Source: Taiwanofungus camphoratus (lineage: Eukaryota > Basidiomycota > Agaricomycetes > Polyporales > Taiwanofungaceae). From it: a stretch of 64,000 nucleotides of DNA. Both the position numbers and the translations under genes were made by a program. The notes below the pieces were generated by a model, which made no database searches, was not told where the DNA came from, and saw only the letters and a program-made list of their open reading frames with translations. Position 1 is the stretch's first letter. Each line of letters starts with the position of its first letter. This document shows, one piece after another, positions 36,200-47,222 of the stretch. The DNA lies in the NCBI GenBank assembly GCA_003999685.1, contig CP021229.1:372001-436000 (forward strand), given 5' to 3'.

Positions 36200-37266
36200 A
36201 GACTGCTAGCGAGAGCACTGGTTACAACGAGGGACGGTTGAAGACAGAGGTCAACAGCGAGAGTCGAGTCCAGTGTCGCAGGAGGCGAGGGCAAGCACGC
36301 GTGGCAACGGGCAACTTGCCTCTGTGACTAAGTGTGATACGAATAGTGTGACATAGCGTCACATACGTTGGTGAACACAGTAACATTCGGACACCTGCCA
36401 AAGGTACGTTTGCCATCCTTTTTCATATATTGTTTGTGAGCAGGATTGCCGACCAGCTGCAATACGATGCTCGGTGCTGATAAAGCTATTCACTATCGGC
36501 ATTCAATGTCTTTGGATTCCCCATTTGTCCTGCAATATACGATTCAGGCGTTTCAATATGACAGGCTACGGAAATTCCAGGTCTACTTTGATGATCATTC
36601 GAAAGAACAGCGACCACAGCATGGAATCGAACCCAAAATTTCAATATAGATGTGTAATCGCTCCTGGTCAACCGTGATCATCAACTATGGAGACGGGAAC
36701 TGGCCGAAGCCGAATGTGATGTGCGAACGCGATGGTCCGGTAGCCGCTTCTATCAAAGGATGTTTTTGGCTTTCAGTTCCATTTTTTTTGGATTATAGAA
36801 ATGATTGTTATTCGCTCATTCTGCTGCCCAATATATCCTCAGGAGTCTTGGTCCAAGACTGGGGAGCGAGTACCATGCCCGCCAGAATTACGGAAGGTAA
36901 GCAATCCCATTATTAATTCGGATCAGTGAACCAGGCGGTTGTGTCAGACGACACAGTACGACGTTACGTGAAACGCCATTGCAGAGCATGGGTTGAGGTC
37001 GTCAGGATTGTCTGTTCAAATCACATACATCTCTAGCTGAAGCATCAATCACTAAGCGACTCGGGTCACGACTCTTCCACGGACAGGAATTGATCAATTC
37101 CTTAACAATGTCTTACCTCGCTCCGCTTGAATCGTCGAAGTCAAGTCTGCGCCCTGATGTCACCGTCCTTCTCTATCTGCATCGCATCGTCTCCTAAGCT
37201 ATCCCCCATTCGTATGCCCTTTTCTTCAGACTAGCGGTGTTTCTCACCCCTCTACTTCCCTTGACG
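36200..37266. other. Intergenic; divergent promoter region
   Basis: Lies between the minus-strand DUF7137 gene and the plus-strand Ser-rich gene. The first 200 bp may hold a missing first exon of the DUF7137 gene. 37150-37266 is pyrimidine-rich, like a fungal leader. Short open frames have no motif. Confidence 0.45.
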
Positions 37267-38685
37267 ATGGCCTCCGCACTCTCTGTCTCTTCCTTCCCCA
37301 CTTCGAATGCCGTTTCGACCCCCGTTTCTCCTAATCTCGAACATCGAAGCACTGCCGCGTGGAAACTACCGAATCATGCCAAGAAGCGCAAAAGACATCT
37401 TGGAAACCTTTTTCTCGCTGCAGACCCCGAGATCAATATTTCATCGGCACCACTGTCGTCAGATGAAGGCGAGCTCGAGGATATAGCCTTTGAACCGATG
37501 GTCTTCAGCCCTAACGAGGAGCTCACAGAAGAGCAGCTTTCCGACAAGTTGACCGTTGCTGGAATCAAAATCCCGCGATCAGCTACCTCTTCAAACTCGA
37601 CATCGTCGAGATCGGCGGTGGCATCGTTTCCTGTGACGCCTCGATCATTGACGGAGAGCATAGCCAACCTTGGACTCTCTCACCGCCATCCGAGCAAGGG
37701 ACCCTCTCCTGACACGCGCGCTGATATATCCATCGATCGGAGCCCTGACAACTGGGCCTTCGACCTCCCTGCCCCGCCCCTGCCGCCTGTCTTACCTGTT
37801 GACTCAGAGCTTGAACTAGCGTCTCGATCACAGTCGGAGAATTCGTGGCCGTATGTCTCCTCGAAACTGGAAGACGATAGTTCAGACAATGCCAGCACAG
37901 AGAGTCTGTTGATTTTTATGCATCCCACCCCCGCACAGTCATCGTCTTCCCTCTCCTCCCCAGAATTGCCGACCCGAAAAGCACAAGAGAGCGCATCAGC
38001 GACCGCAATTTCTTCGGGAACACCTCCCGCACGGGATGCTTCGCCAAAACCGTCCACCCTTCCACGTTCGCGACCACGAACGTACGCTTCTCCATATCCA
38101 TATTTCACAACCCCCATTGTATTTGCATCAGTAAACCCACATAGCTCTATCAACCCAGCCACTCTTCCCACAATTCCTCCCCCAAAACCTAAGGCAAAAG
38201 GCAAAGCATCCGCGAGGCCAACGACGGCGCCATCCGAGCGCTCCTCTCATTCCGAGAGCGTATCCGATCATTCGGATCGTGCACCCTCGTCTTTTACTCC
38301 TCTCACCAGACTGAATTTCAGGAGAATGACATCTCATAAGGGATTGTTTCGTCGGACCAGTGTTTCGACGCATGACCTCTCAGATGTGCATACGGACGGA
38401 GAAGCTGCCAACAAAAAGTCTGCTCCCGGATCCCAAACAACGGGGACTCAAACGATTGCCGATCATCGACGGTGTGCTTCGGCCTCTCAATTAGATGTCA
38501 ACAATGATGAGGCGCAAATATCATGTGCACCTAGCTCAGATGTAGCGAGGACTCGGAGGTGCGAGGTTGCGGTTGCTACTTTGAAAATGAAAAGAGAAGT
38601 GAAGGAAGAAAAAGAGGTCAACGACGTTCTTCCAAAGCTGAGGATGCTCCGAGTCCCGACGAAACTGAAGCTATATCCTGGATAG
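37267..38685 (+). CDS. Ser/Pro-rich hypothetical protein
   Basis: A single uninterrupted frame of 472 residues from ATG 37267. The N-terminus has a basic KKRKRHLGNLFLAADPE stretch (possible nuclear signal), then acidic SSDEGELEDIAFEPMVFSPNEELTEEQLSDKL, which looks conserved. The middle is Ser/Pro/Thr-rich and probably disordered. The C-terminus is charged (KMKREVKEEKEVND) and ends in KLRMLRVPTKLKLYPG. There is no recognised domain, signal peptide or membrane helix. Sequence of this kind is common in Agaricomycete-specific proteins. It is probably real because a 1.4-kb open frame with a consistent codon pattern is unlikely by chance; its function is unknown. Confidence 0.75.
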   Translation: MASALSVSSFPTSNAVSTPVSPNLEHRSTAAWKLPNHAKKRKRHLGNLFLAADPEINISSAPLSSDEGELEDIAFEPMVFSPNEELTEEQLSDKLTVAGIKIPRSATSSNSTSSRSAVASFPVTPRSLTESIANLGLSHRHPSKGPSPDTRADISIDRSPDNWAFDLPAPPLPPVLPVDSELELASRSQSENSWPYVSSKLEDDSSDNASTESLLIFMHPTPAQSSSSLSSPELPTRKAQESASATAISSGTPPARDASPKPSTLPRSRPRTYASPYPYFTTPIVFASVNPHSSINPATLPTIPPPKPKAKGKASARPTTAPSERSSHSESVSDHSDRAPSSFTPLTRLNFRRMTSHKGLFRRTSVSTHDLSDVHTDGEAANKKSAPGSQTTGTQTIADHRRCASASQLDVNNDEAQISCAPSSDVARTRRCEVAVATLKMKREVKEEKEVNDVLPKLRMLRVPTKLKLYPG

Positions 38686-39160
38686 CGACTTGTGCGCGTA
38701 ATTGCAGGAGTTCCACCTACCCAGCTCCATTTTGATTCTGCTATCCGATATAAGGACCCATTCGTGTATTTGGTAGTCACGATAGATACTTTGTGCGTAG
38801 TTGTCGATGCGCTATTCGAGTTTCTTATAGCACATCTTTGTCCGTTCAATCTATATTATGTGTAGCCTACAAAATTCCATGGTTGCAGTGCTGGTGGTGT
38901 TCTAAGAGTTGTGATCATATGCATGTTCAAGGTTAACGAAAAAACGTCGTTGAAATATGATTCAGGTCATCTTTACTAAAGTATACTATACAAGGTGAGA
39001 TAGCCATGTGGACATACAACGTATGATATGATTTCAAATGCTACAGAGCGATATAGTATTCCATATTGAAATGCTTGAGTAGAAAGTCCCAACGGATCAG
39101 TGATTAAAGACGTCGAATCGTAGTGTATCCGCTCAGCATTGAGACCACAGCTTAATGGGT
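38686..39160. other. Convergent 3' intergenic region
   Basis: 475 bp between the 3' ends of the Ser-rich gene and IKS1. It is T-rich toward both ends and no gene was seen. Confidence 0.5.
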
Positions 39161-42100
39161 CTACATGCATCCTCTGCCCCAGCACCCAAAACACAGTAGT
39201 GCTGCGTGAAGTACACCGAGCACAAGCATCATGTTGATGCCATCGAACCATGTATCCGTCACAGCAAGTATGACTGCTAGGCTAGTCACAATTGGATGAG
39301 GGCCGGCTCCAGGACAGACACGCGAAATGCTTAGAACCTAGATGTCACGTATCAAGTATCAACCATCAGCTAGGTGGAGGAACTCCCGGAAGAAATGCAG
39401 ACGCTAAGTTACCTTCGTAACCAGTATGCAGGACTTGAGAGTGCGCATCCACATCACCCGGGGAATACGTATGTGTATTTGCCTTCCTCCAATTTGAATG
39501 GTCCGTGCCCAGGCGCCATTCGTACTGAAAGATAGAGGTGACGCCTGGAAGCCAAGGAATGGTACAGTCTCCTTGCGCTTTTCATCCAGAGGAGCCGGCG
39601 AACTATCAGGTCCGACACTGGACTCCAATTCTTGTGAGACACGAGCGTAGAGATCATGCTCATCATCAGATGTTATGACACGAGGAAGCAACGAAGCAGC
39701 TGCTGCGTCGAAGCTACGTCTGAGCTGAAGTGGAATTAGGGACATGCGTGATACGGGGGCATCGGAAGAGTCTGGGCTGAGTGGATCCAGCTACAATAGA
39801 AATAACCTGAGATCCAGAACAAGCCGAACAGGAACTGTACCTCATACCTTGCCTTCACGGATGGCACTGAGTACCCGCTCGCAAGAGGGGCGTGTTGACG
39901 GTGTTATGTTCAAGAGTCCCTCGAGAAGGACGAGATATGCCCTCGGCAGGTGTCGTGATTCAAAAGCTGTCACCATTACGGGAGAAGATTTGAATCTGTT
40001 CGTGATATGACAGGGCATGGGAGCGGTAGCATCATGAGGAACAGGAGACAAAGTACTGAAATGATCCTCACCCAGAGTAAGTCAAAACCTCCTTCTCCAA
40101 AACGTCCGCGGCCTCTGGCTCATCCTTGCGTTCATTCGCAGTGCCGTCAGATGCATGTCTGTATGGCAGCCGGAAGAAGAGAAGCTTGTGTAGAATCATT
40201 CCTACAGACCACATATCGGCCTTTGAGTCAACCTGGCGAAGTTGGCCTGTAGTTGGGGATGGTAGTGACTCAGGAGAGGAATACTCGAGACTATTTAAAT
40301 CAGCACTGAATTACAGCTTGATACGAGTGTTCGACGGTGCTTACGTGCCAGTGTTTCCAGATCGTGTACGAGACTTGAGCATGTCCTGCGATGTGCCGAA
40401 GTCGGAAAGCATTGCGCGAGGTCTACGTGAGTTGGCATAATATCGCACACATTTAATCACAGCAAGAAAGAGGGGAAAACAGCATGAAAATGAACATACA
40501 TTAGCCGTCCCTCGTCCCAGGTCAGAAGGACGTTTCCTGGCTTCAGGTCGAGATGCAGAATTGATTTGTTATGCTAGGTGAGCCCACAAAACATCAACAT
40601 CCCGGCACGAGAGTAGGATCGTATTGAAATCAGACTTACGAGAAAAGCAAGCCCTGAGACGACATCGCCAAACAGCCCACGTACCTCCTCTGCACTCAAC
40701 AGATGGACTGCTTTCCAGTCTGCGGGGCCCCTCGCGCTTGCGCCGTCTCCAATTACGCCCCCAAGACCAAGCTCTCTGCGCAGGCGCTCGCGCTCACCAG
40801 GCGGAGCACGCTGGAGGGCACGGAAGGCGCGTATTCGCGCAGTGCGAGAGTACGCCGCGGGTGCGGGTGTGTCCAACGCATCAGATTGTGGTGACGCAGA
40901 GACGGAGTTGGACGGGGACATTGTCGGCTTGGACGCCTGAAGATGAGGCAGCTGAGTGGATACACGGCGGCCGAGGCGTGTATCGATTAAGTCGTCCAGA
41001 CTACCGCCTTCCGCCCATTGCATCAGCACGCTGTTCGATGTGATCAGTCCATGTTCACAAAAAAGTATTACTACTCGAAAAAGAATCAAGGCAGTGTGAT
41101 GATGCTATTGTCTCTGTAATAGACATAAATTGACATGATCAAGGAAGTGCCATACAAGGGCATATCTCACGTGATGCTATGGCATTTACCACGTGACTTA
41201 CACACGTAAACGATCCCGCGACAGAAACATGAGTACTCAACTGTAAGGTGGGCACCTTTGGCCCAAAGGAAGAAAACTGGCACGTCTCAAGCCAAGCATG
41301 ATGATACGTGACGATGTTCGGATGGTGCAGCCTCTCCAACAACCGGACCTGGTTAGCAGTAGAACAATAGCACAATGAGCGAAATCTGAGAGAAACAGGA
41401 AATAGATCTGACACACCTCACGAAGGATGTCCAGAAGGTAAGAGTGAGACTGGCCAACTGCGATCTTCTTCACCGCAAAATGACCTGTTAGAACATGGTT
41501 CGATCACCATGTTTGGTATCAAATGAGTAAAAATTGACACACCGAGAGGGTTTCCGTCTAGTAAATGCTACAAAACGAGCGGAATATAACAGATGGGATA
41601 TGTTCGTTGAGCAGTTAGTTATACGTAAGAATAACTTTGCAAGGGAGCCAGGGTCCAACATTCGCACCGCAGGCTAGACAACTCGTGGATCGTCATCTCG
41701 CTCGCGCACCGCAAGACAAAGAGGACAATCAACGAGTCATTGAATGGCATAAAATGTTGCGCCCTGAACCAATCCGTTGCATCTGTGACTCTTACCTGGC
41801 AAAGAAAGACACTTCCATTCGCGCCCATGCCGAGCTTGCCTTCCTCCTTGAAGAACGCCTTAAAATACCCCTCTGCCATATTGTCGGCGCGAAACGCGCC
41901 CGATCCCGCACTTGCATTGCTTGCGCTGCCCCCTATATTTCGTGAAGCTCTTGATGTCGATGTACTGGGAGTAGCCGGGCGCGAGGCGGTCTCGTTCGCT
42001 ATTTCGAGCAGCTGGAAATAATTCGTAGCACGGCTACGGGGAATACCATGGCCATCATGCAGAAACTCGCCGTCCGTATCGTCATCCACCTCATGCTCGC

Positions 42101-42335
42101 CATGCAAGTCTGTGGGCAAGAAGCGATTACAATATGGGCAACGGCCAACAACGTGTCGGCGGGTAAGACTTGGTGATGGAGACCTCGATCGTATGCGGAC
42201 AGACAGAGCATGAGACGTCGGATTGTAGAGCACGACCTGATTGGAAACATGAAGAATTGGCTGCCATTCCTGATCGAGCGGGGCGAGGGCGACAAGGGCA
42301 CTAGAGGGCGACGGAGGTTCGCTCTCGTCGAACAT
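39161..42335 (-). CDS. IKS1: IKS1-type serine/threonine protein kinase
   Basis: A multi-exon kinase of the fungal IKS group. The first exon (42335-41796) has EWQPILHVSNQVVLYNPTSHAL, a CPYCNRFLP zinc-knuckle-like motif, and the glycine loop GKLGMGANGSVFLCQ. Next come FAVKKIAVGQSHSYLLDILRE with the ATP-binding Lys, then VRLLERLHHPNIVTYHHAW and LMQWAEGGSLDDL. The catalytic loop is HLDLKPGNVLL (HLD, not HRD, usual for this group). The magnesium loop is SDFGTSQDM, and SKADMWSVGMILHKLLFFRLPY follows. The final exon (39337-39161) adds a hydrophobic tail (IVTSLAVILAVTDTW, MMLVLGVLHAALLCFG), suggesting membrane attachment. The start at MFDESEP was preferred over an upstream ATG because family members begin shortly before the WQPILH motif. 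The role of IKS1 is poorly known. Confidence 0.92.
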
Positions 42336-42906
42336 GAAAGCTGTGATAGGTTGTTCACAACTATCGAATGAAGTTGACGGTCGGACTAAGTGAAGGATGC
42401 GGAGAATCCGTAGGTGGCGCGTAGGACCCAAGGCGAGGCTGGTCGAGGTCTACATGAAAAGACCTCGTGGTGGCGCTCATAGAAATGAGCACGAATACAA
42501 CTCGTTTATTCACGTGAAAAGCCACAGCCGTGCAAGGCTGTGTCGCATGACTCTAAGTACCACTCAACTCAAATACAATTCCTCAATGTTACAAATCGCA
42601 ATCTTATCCAGTTGAAACAGTTCATCACTCTAATTAAGGGCGCGGCGGTGAGTCATTGAGTTGAATTCACTTTATTTTATTGTTTTTTTGTGTTACAACC
42701 TTTTGTATTCTACTACAGTCCATATTCTGTATTGTGTCCATGATATAGTCTAAGATGACGGCAGAAAGTCCAAATTCTAGTGATCAAGTCCCGATTCGAA
42801 AATCCATAATCTATCTACAAAGTCCAAAACGTGAAAATTGCAATCATGACCCGAAATTGACAGAGACAATGCCAGCACCGTCTGTGCACTCCATTGTAGA
42901 GGAAAT
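42336..42906. other. Inter-kinase region with three hairpins
   Basis: Between the IKS1 start and the 3' end of the next kinase. Three perfect stem-loops lie within 100 bp: CGAGGTCT/AGACCTCG (42444-42451 with 42460-42467), GCTCAT/ATGAGC (42475-42480 with 42485-42490) and CACAGCC/GGCTGTG (42523-42529 with 42536-42542). They would lie in the 5' leader or promoter of IKS1. No open frame of note. Confidence 0.5.
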
Positions 42907-44386
42907 TTACGAAAATGCGATGAGTCCCAAGCGCCCCAATAGCTGCAGCGCAGGCGAAGAGCTCCCTGGAGACTTCTTCGCCAATACTGGAGGAGGCAGA
43001 AGGGCCTCTCCCAGCCCTTCACCCTCGGCGAGCTCTGGCACCTCGATCTTAGGATCGTGTGCATATACTCCAGGCGTTGCGGGGCCTGCACTCTCATAGC
43101 CAGATGTGGTAGTAGAGGCAGAAGCCCACCCTGGAGCAGAGCTGGTGGTAAGCTGGCTCGGACGCCTCGATGCAGCGATGAGCTGTGTCGCGAGGCGCTG
43201 GCCGAGAGGCGTCTTCGCGCGAGGAGGTTGGGAAACGACCCCAGCTTCGAGATCATCGTATAGGTACTCGTCAGGATCCAAAGTGCTGAGATCGACTTCC
43301 TCCATGGATATGTCGTCGTCGCACTCCTCGGTGTAGATGTCATCTCTGAGCACACTGTTGGCTCTCGCATCCAACGACGCAGATATATCGTAGGAGTCGA
43401 CCGCCATGTGGACGTGCGCACTTGCCTTGGCAAGCTCTTCTTCATTCATGAAGAAGGTGTCAAGGTTGAGGACGGCCTCGCGCAGCTCAGGAAGACTGAT
43501 ACGATGCAAAGGGTTTATGGTGAAGATCTTACGGAAGATGTCATTGGCGCCTTGGGAGATGGGAAGCATGCGGCGGAAGTAGTTTTCCTCGATGAGGAAA
43601 TTACTGAAGCATGGATCCTGAGTTTTGGCTATCTCCCAAGGGTTACGCCCGGTGACGATGTTGACGAGGATAATGCCAAGCGCCCAAACATCACCAAGCT
43701 TACTCGAGTAGGAAGTAAAGCCAAACTCCTCGCCAATGACCTCTGTATTCATAAGTAAGTGAGTATCCACGTTCGACGGGAGACTTTTTGTACTTACCCG
43801 GACTCATATAATAGGAGCTTCCGCAGCCGAATGTATAACTCAGCTGCCTGTCCGTTGCCAGTCCAAAATCGGAAATGTAGACCTCGCTACAATCCGCGTT
43901 GCACAGAATATTTTCGGGTTTAAGGTCACGATGATAGACCTTGGTTTCATGACACGAATGCACAGCATCCAGTATCTGCAGGAACACCTTCCGCACCAGC
44001 TCGTCGTTTCGATAAAACATTCCGCTCTCGCAGATGTAACCGAACAAATCGCCACCAGGGCAATAGTCCATGACGAGGTAATAGAAGGTGCTGTCTTCGA
44101 AGGCATCGTGCAACGTCACGACGTTGCGATGCTTCGAGACATGACGATGAAGGGATATTTCACGTCTCTGGCGTGTGGTATCAGACTTCAGAGGACCAGC
44201 CTTCCGAATGATCTTTACCGCACGCTGGACAGGGGTAGTATTAGAGGACGAGGATGGGGCCTGATGATCAATGGCGCGATAGACAACTCCGTAGGCGCCA
44301 GCGCCGAGGAGCTCTACCAGTTCGTAGCGTCCATCATCAATAACTTGGCCAGCAAGGTTAGGCATGGTATATGCAACGGAAACCAT
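42907..44386 (-). CDS. Ran1/Pat1-like serine/threonine kinase, copy A
   Basis: Two exons, 44386-43798 and 43742-42907, give 474 residues; the start could also be the internal ATG at 44365. The kinase domain is complete: GAGAYGVVYRA glycine loop, AVKII with Lys58, MDYCPGGDLFGYI, YHRDLKPENIL catalytic loop, SDFGLAT, GCGSSYYMSPE and DVWALGIILVNIVTGRNPW. The single intron falls in the MSPE activation-segment motif. The 150-residue tail is acidic then Ser/Pro-rich. This type resembles fission yeast Ran1/Pat1 and budding yeast Ksp1/Vhs1 relatives, which link nutrient signals to growth or meiosis; the exact role here is an inference. A paralogue with an intron at the same motif lies immediately upstream (44956-46528). 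Confidence 0.92.
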
Positions 44387-44955
44387 CGTGATAACAAATC
44401 GTCAAAGGACTTGTTTGGTGCAACAGTGAGGGTATGTGGTGGTTAATGGCAAAGGACTGGCTAGACTCGAGGTGTCACTGCTACCCTTTTATGCGCTTGC
44501 AGAGCACCCTCGAGCCTACTTTTGGTGCAGAGGTCGAGGTTGACGAGAGCAGCGTCAACATGAATTCCCGTATCGGATATCCGTCATCCGCTGTTCCGAC
44601 TAAGGTTGGCAGTGGACTCGCGAGTCTAGAGCCAACCAGCTGTTTTGAAAAGGACCAGGGCAGGTTCATGCCAGCCCGCGTTGGTCCTTTTCATAATGTA
44701 TTAACCTCGGTCTTGCGAGATGCTGGAAGGTACTCCACGGCAATCAGTTAGGGGCCTATGGGAGATCAGGTGCTTCCATGCGACCTGTAGAAGTGCTTTC
44801 AACGTTCTGTTATTCTAGGCCTTCCGTATATCGTGAAGCGCGGCGAGCATTCAAATTTGGACCATGTCACTTTTTCCGTCGAGCCGTTATTTGTTTAATA
44901 TGATATTATATAAAACAATCCACAACCATGTACATGAACATATCTAAGAGAACTT
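44387..44955. other. Spacer between tandem kinases
   Basis: 569 bp between the start of kinase A and the stop of kinase B. It should hold the promoter of copy A. No gene was seen; 44880-44915 is AT-rich. Confidence 0.5.
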
Positions 44956-46528
44956 TCAAGCGAGAATTTGTCGCTGTGACACGAAGTTATCAACAGGACG
45001 CAATAACACATTTACTCCAGCATTCGATGGTGACTTCTTGCCTGCGAGGTGTATCGGGGAAAACCCGACGCTCCCGAGAGCTTCCGTTCCAGAGATCTCG
45101 GGGACCATGACATCCGCAAGGTCCCGCGCGTGTGTTTCAGGTGTAATGGGACTGTCGCTATCGCCCGAGCTAGAGCAAGTGTCATATTCCGACGGCGAAG
45201 AGAACACTGTAGATTGAAGACGGTCCAAATGGCCTACAGGGGCCACAGGGGCAGATGGTCCCGTAGCAGAGGCTGGTTTGCTGACATCCGGAATTTCTTC
45301 ATCATCCGAAGATACGATGGCCATATAGTCTCGAGCGGATGGTCCCTCCTCCAGATTCAATAATGAGCGGGAGCCGATACCGTTTGAGTGTTCATCAGAG
45401 TCATCCGAGTCGTCCTCGAGCGAATTTGTTTCGGAACCGGAATCGGAATCGGAATCAGAATCAGAATCAGAATCAGAATCCATGCTGCAGTCGAAGTCTT
45501 CCGTCACCCATGGTCCAATATTCCCGGCCAGCCTATCCTTGGGCTGGTATGCTTTCCACGCAGTCTTGACGTGCTCGGTTGCAACGGCGACCTCTTCCTC
45601 GCTCATGTAGAAGGAATCGATCTCCTCGATAACTTGGCGCAACTCTGGCAGCTCGATACATTCGGCGGGATCGAGGGTAAAGATGGACCGCATAATAATG
45701 TCGGCATCATTCGAAATCGGCAGCATCTTGCGTAGAAAGCTCGGATCTCGCACGAATGTGCGGAAGCACTCGTCGTCAAGTGTAGCACGGCGCCATGGGC
45801 TGCGCCCGGTGATCATATTTGTGAGGATCACGCCGAGGGCCCAAACGTCACTGCGTCGGGTGTCATAGAACTTGTGATAGGAATTGGCGTTAATGCATTC
45901 TATATCATTGATTGTATGAGACGACACGTAGCGACAATGAGATTCTCTTACCTGGACTCATGTATAAAGAACTACCAGTACCAAAGTTTCGGCTCTGGTC
46001 CGTCTTGGTAGAGAGGCCGAAGTCACCAAGATAGATTTGAGTAAGGTCCTTACTGACCAGAATATTTTCAGGCTTGAGGTCGCGGTGGTAGATGCCTTTT
46101 TGATGACATGCATGCACAGCGTCGATTAGCTGCAGGAAGAGCCTTTTAATGAGGGCATCGTTTCTTGCAAGGGTATGTTTCCGTGCCACGAATCGGAACA
46201 TGTCGCCTCCAGGGCAATAGTCCAAGACAATGTACAAAAACCGCCTATCCCGCACGACTCGGTGAAGTTTGAGAATATTCGGATGGCCTGATACGTGTCT
46301 GTGATAACGAATCTCGCGCCATAGATAGATACCACGGCGTGAGTTCCTATCGGCTAGGGGGAGGACTTTGACGGCGAGAAAAGCGGGACGACGAGAGCGG
46401 CATGTTCGATCGTGGGCGCGATAAATGGTTCCAAAGGAGCCAGCACCGAGAACATTAAGCAGTTGTAAACGGCCAGAATCAATGATCTTGAAAGAGAGGT
46501 CCGGGATTGGGTATCTGCGATCGTACAT
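44956..46528 (-). CDS. Ran1/Pat1-like serine/threonine kinase, copy B
   Basis: Two exons, 46528-45952 and 45899-44956, give 506 residues. Motifs are intact: GAGSFGTIYRA, AVKVLPL with the ATP-binding Lys, LDYCPGGDMFRFV, YHRDLKPENIL, GDFGLST, GTGSSLYMSPE and DVWALGVILTNMITGRSPW. The intron splits the same MSPE codon as in copy A, which supports origin by tandem duplication, although the proteins have diverged well beyond alleles. The C-terminal 230 residues differ entirely: an acidic Asp-Ser repeat encoded at 45432-45481 and a long Ser/Asp-rich disordered tail. Same strand and orientation as copy A and IKS1. Substrates are unknown. Confidence 0.92.
45432..45481 (-). repeat. Coding hexanucleotide microsatellite (Asp-Ser repeat)
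   Basis: About eight copies of a GAATCN-type hexamer, read on the minus strand as alternating Asp and Ser codons in the tail of kinase B. Being a multiple of three, length changes keep the frame, so the tail could vary among strains. Confidence 0.85.
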
Positions 46529-47222
46529 ATCACCAGGATAAAATGAGGGTAAGGGGTGGCAGCGACGTAAAAGGGCTCAGAACTAAGATTGAGGAACGAG
46601 AGTAGATGCATCCAAGCCCTTTTATCATAGTCACATCGTATGCAACTGCATCCATCCGTGCCATCCGACATCCACTTCGGACGACAGGCTCGGATGACGG
46701 TCACCGCTACAAACACCCATCCGCGACAACCTTATGATCGACAGGATGGGTTGCCCAGCACGTGACTACCGGATCCGCGTCAAAATTAAAATGCTTTCCG
46801 TGTCCGCGATCGACGCGGTCACGGAAAGATTTTGTCTTTGGCTGTGGACATATATATATGTACGTAGCAGCGCGGAGACAGAAAGTTGAGCTATCCACCA
46901 CTGTACTACTCATGCTAGTGAAAGCAAGAATCATAAGGGTGCCGACATGGAGGGCTTGCCGAACACGTGAGGGGCCTTCGGGCACAGAGCTTCCCAAAGT
47001 GGAAGAAACATTGAGAGCACCCTCAAGAGAGGAAATCATGTGACTTAGCATAGAGACACTATTATCTCGTGTTTTTCAGTGATTTGCTTGAATGGTTGAT
47101 ACTTACTAAGAATTAGCAGTATAGAGTAATGATGTGAATTCATGCGGCGAATTTTGAGCATCGCAAGCTCCCCATTAGTAGGCAGTGGTACCTGCATATA
47201 AGGCGCATTTCCTTTCAAAACC
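46529..47222. other. Intergenic upstream of kinase B
   Basis: 694 bp between kinase B and the 3' end of the SET/MYND gene, so it should carry the kinase B promoter. A short AT run (atatatatatg) lies at about 46850-46861. No gene was recognised. Confidence 0.5.
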
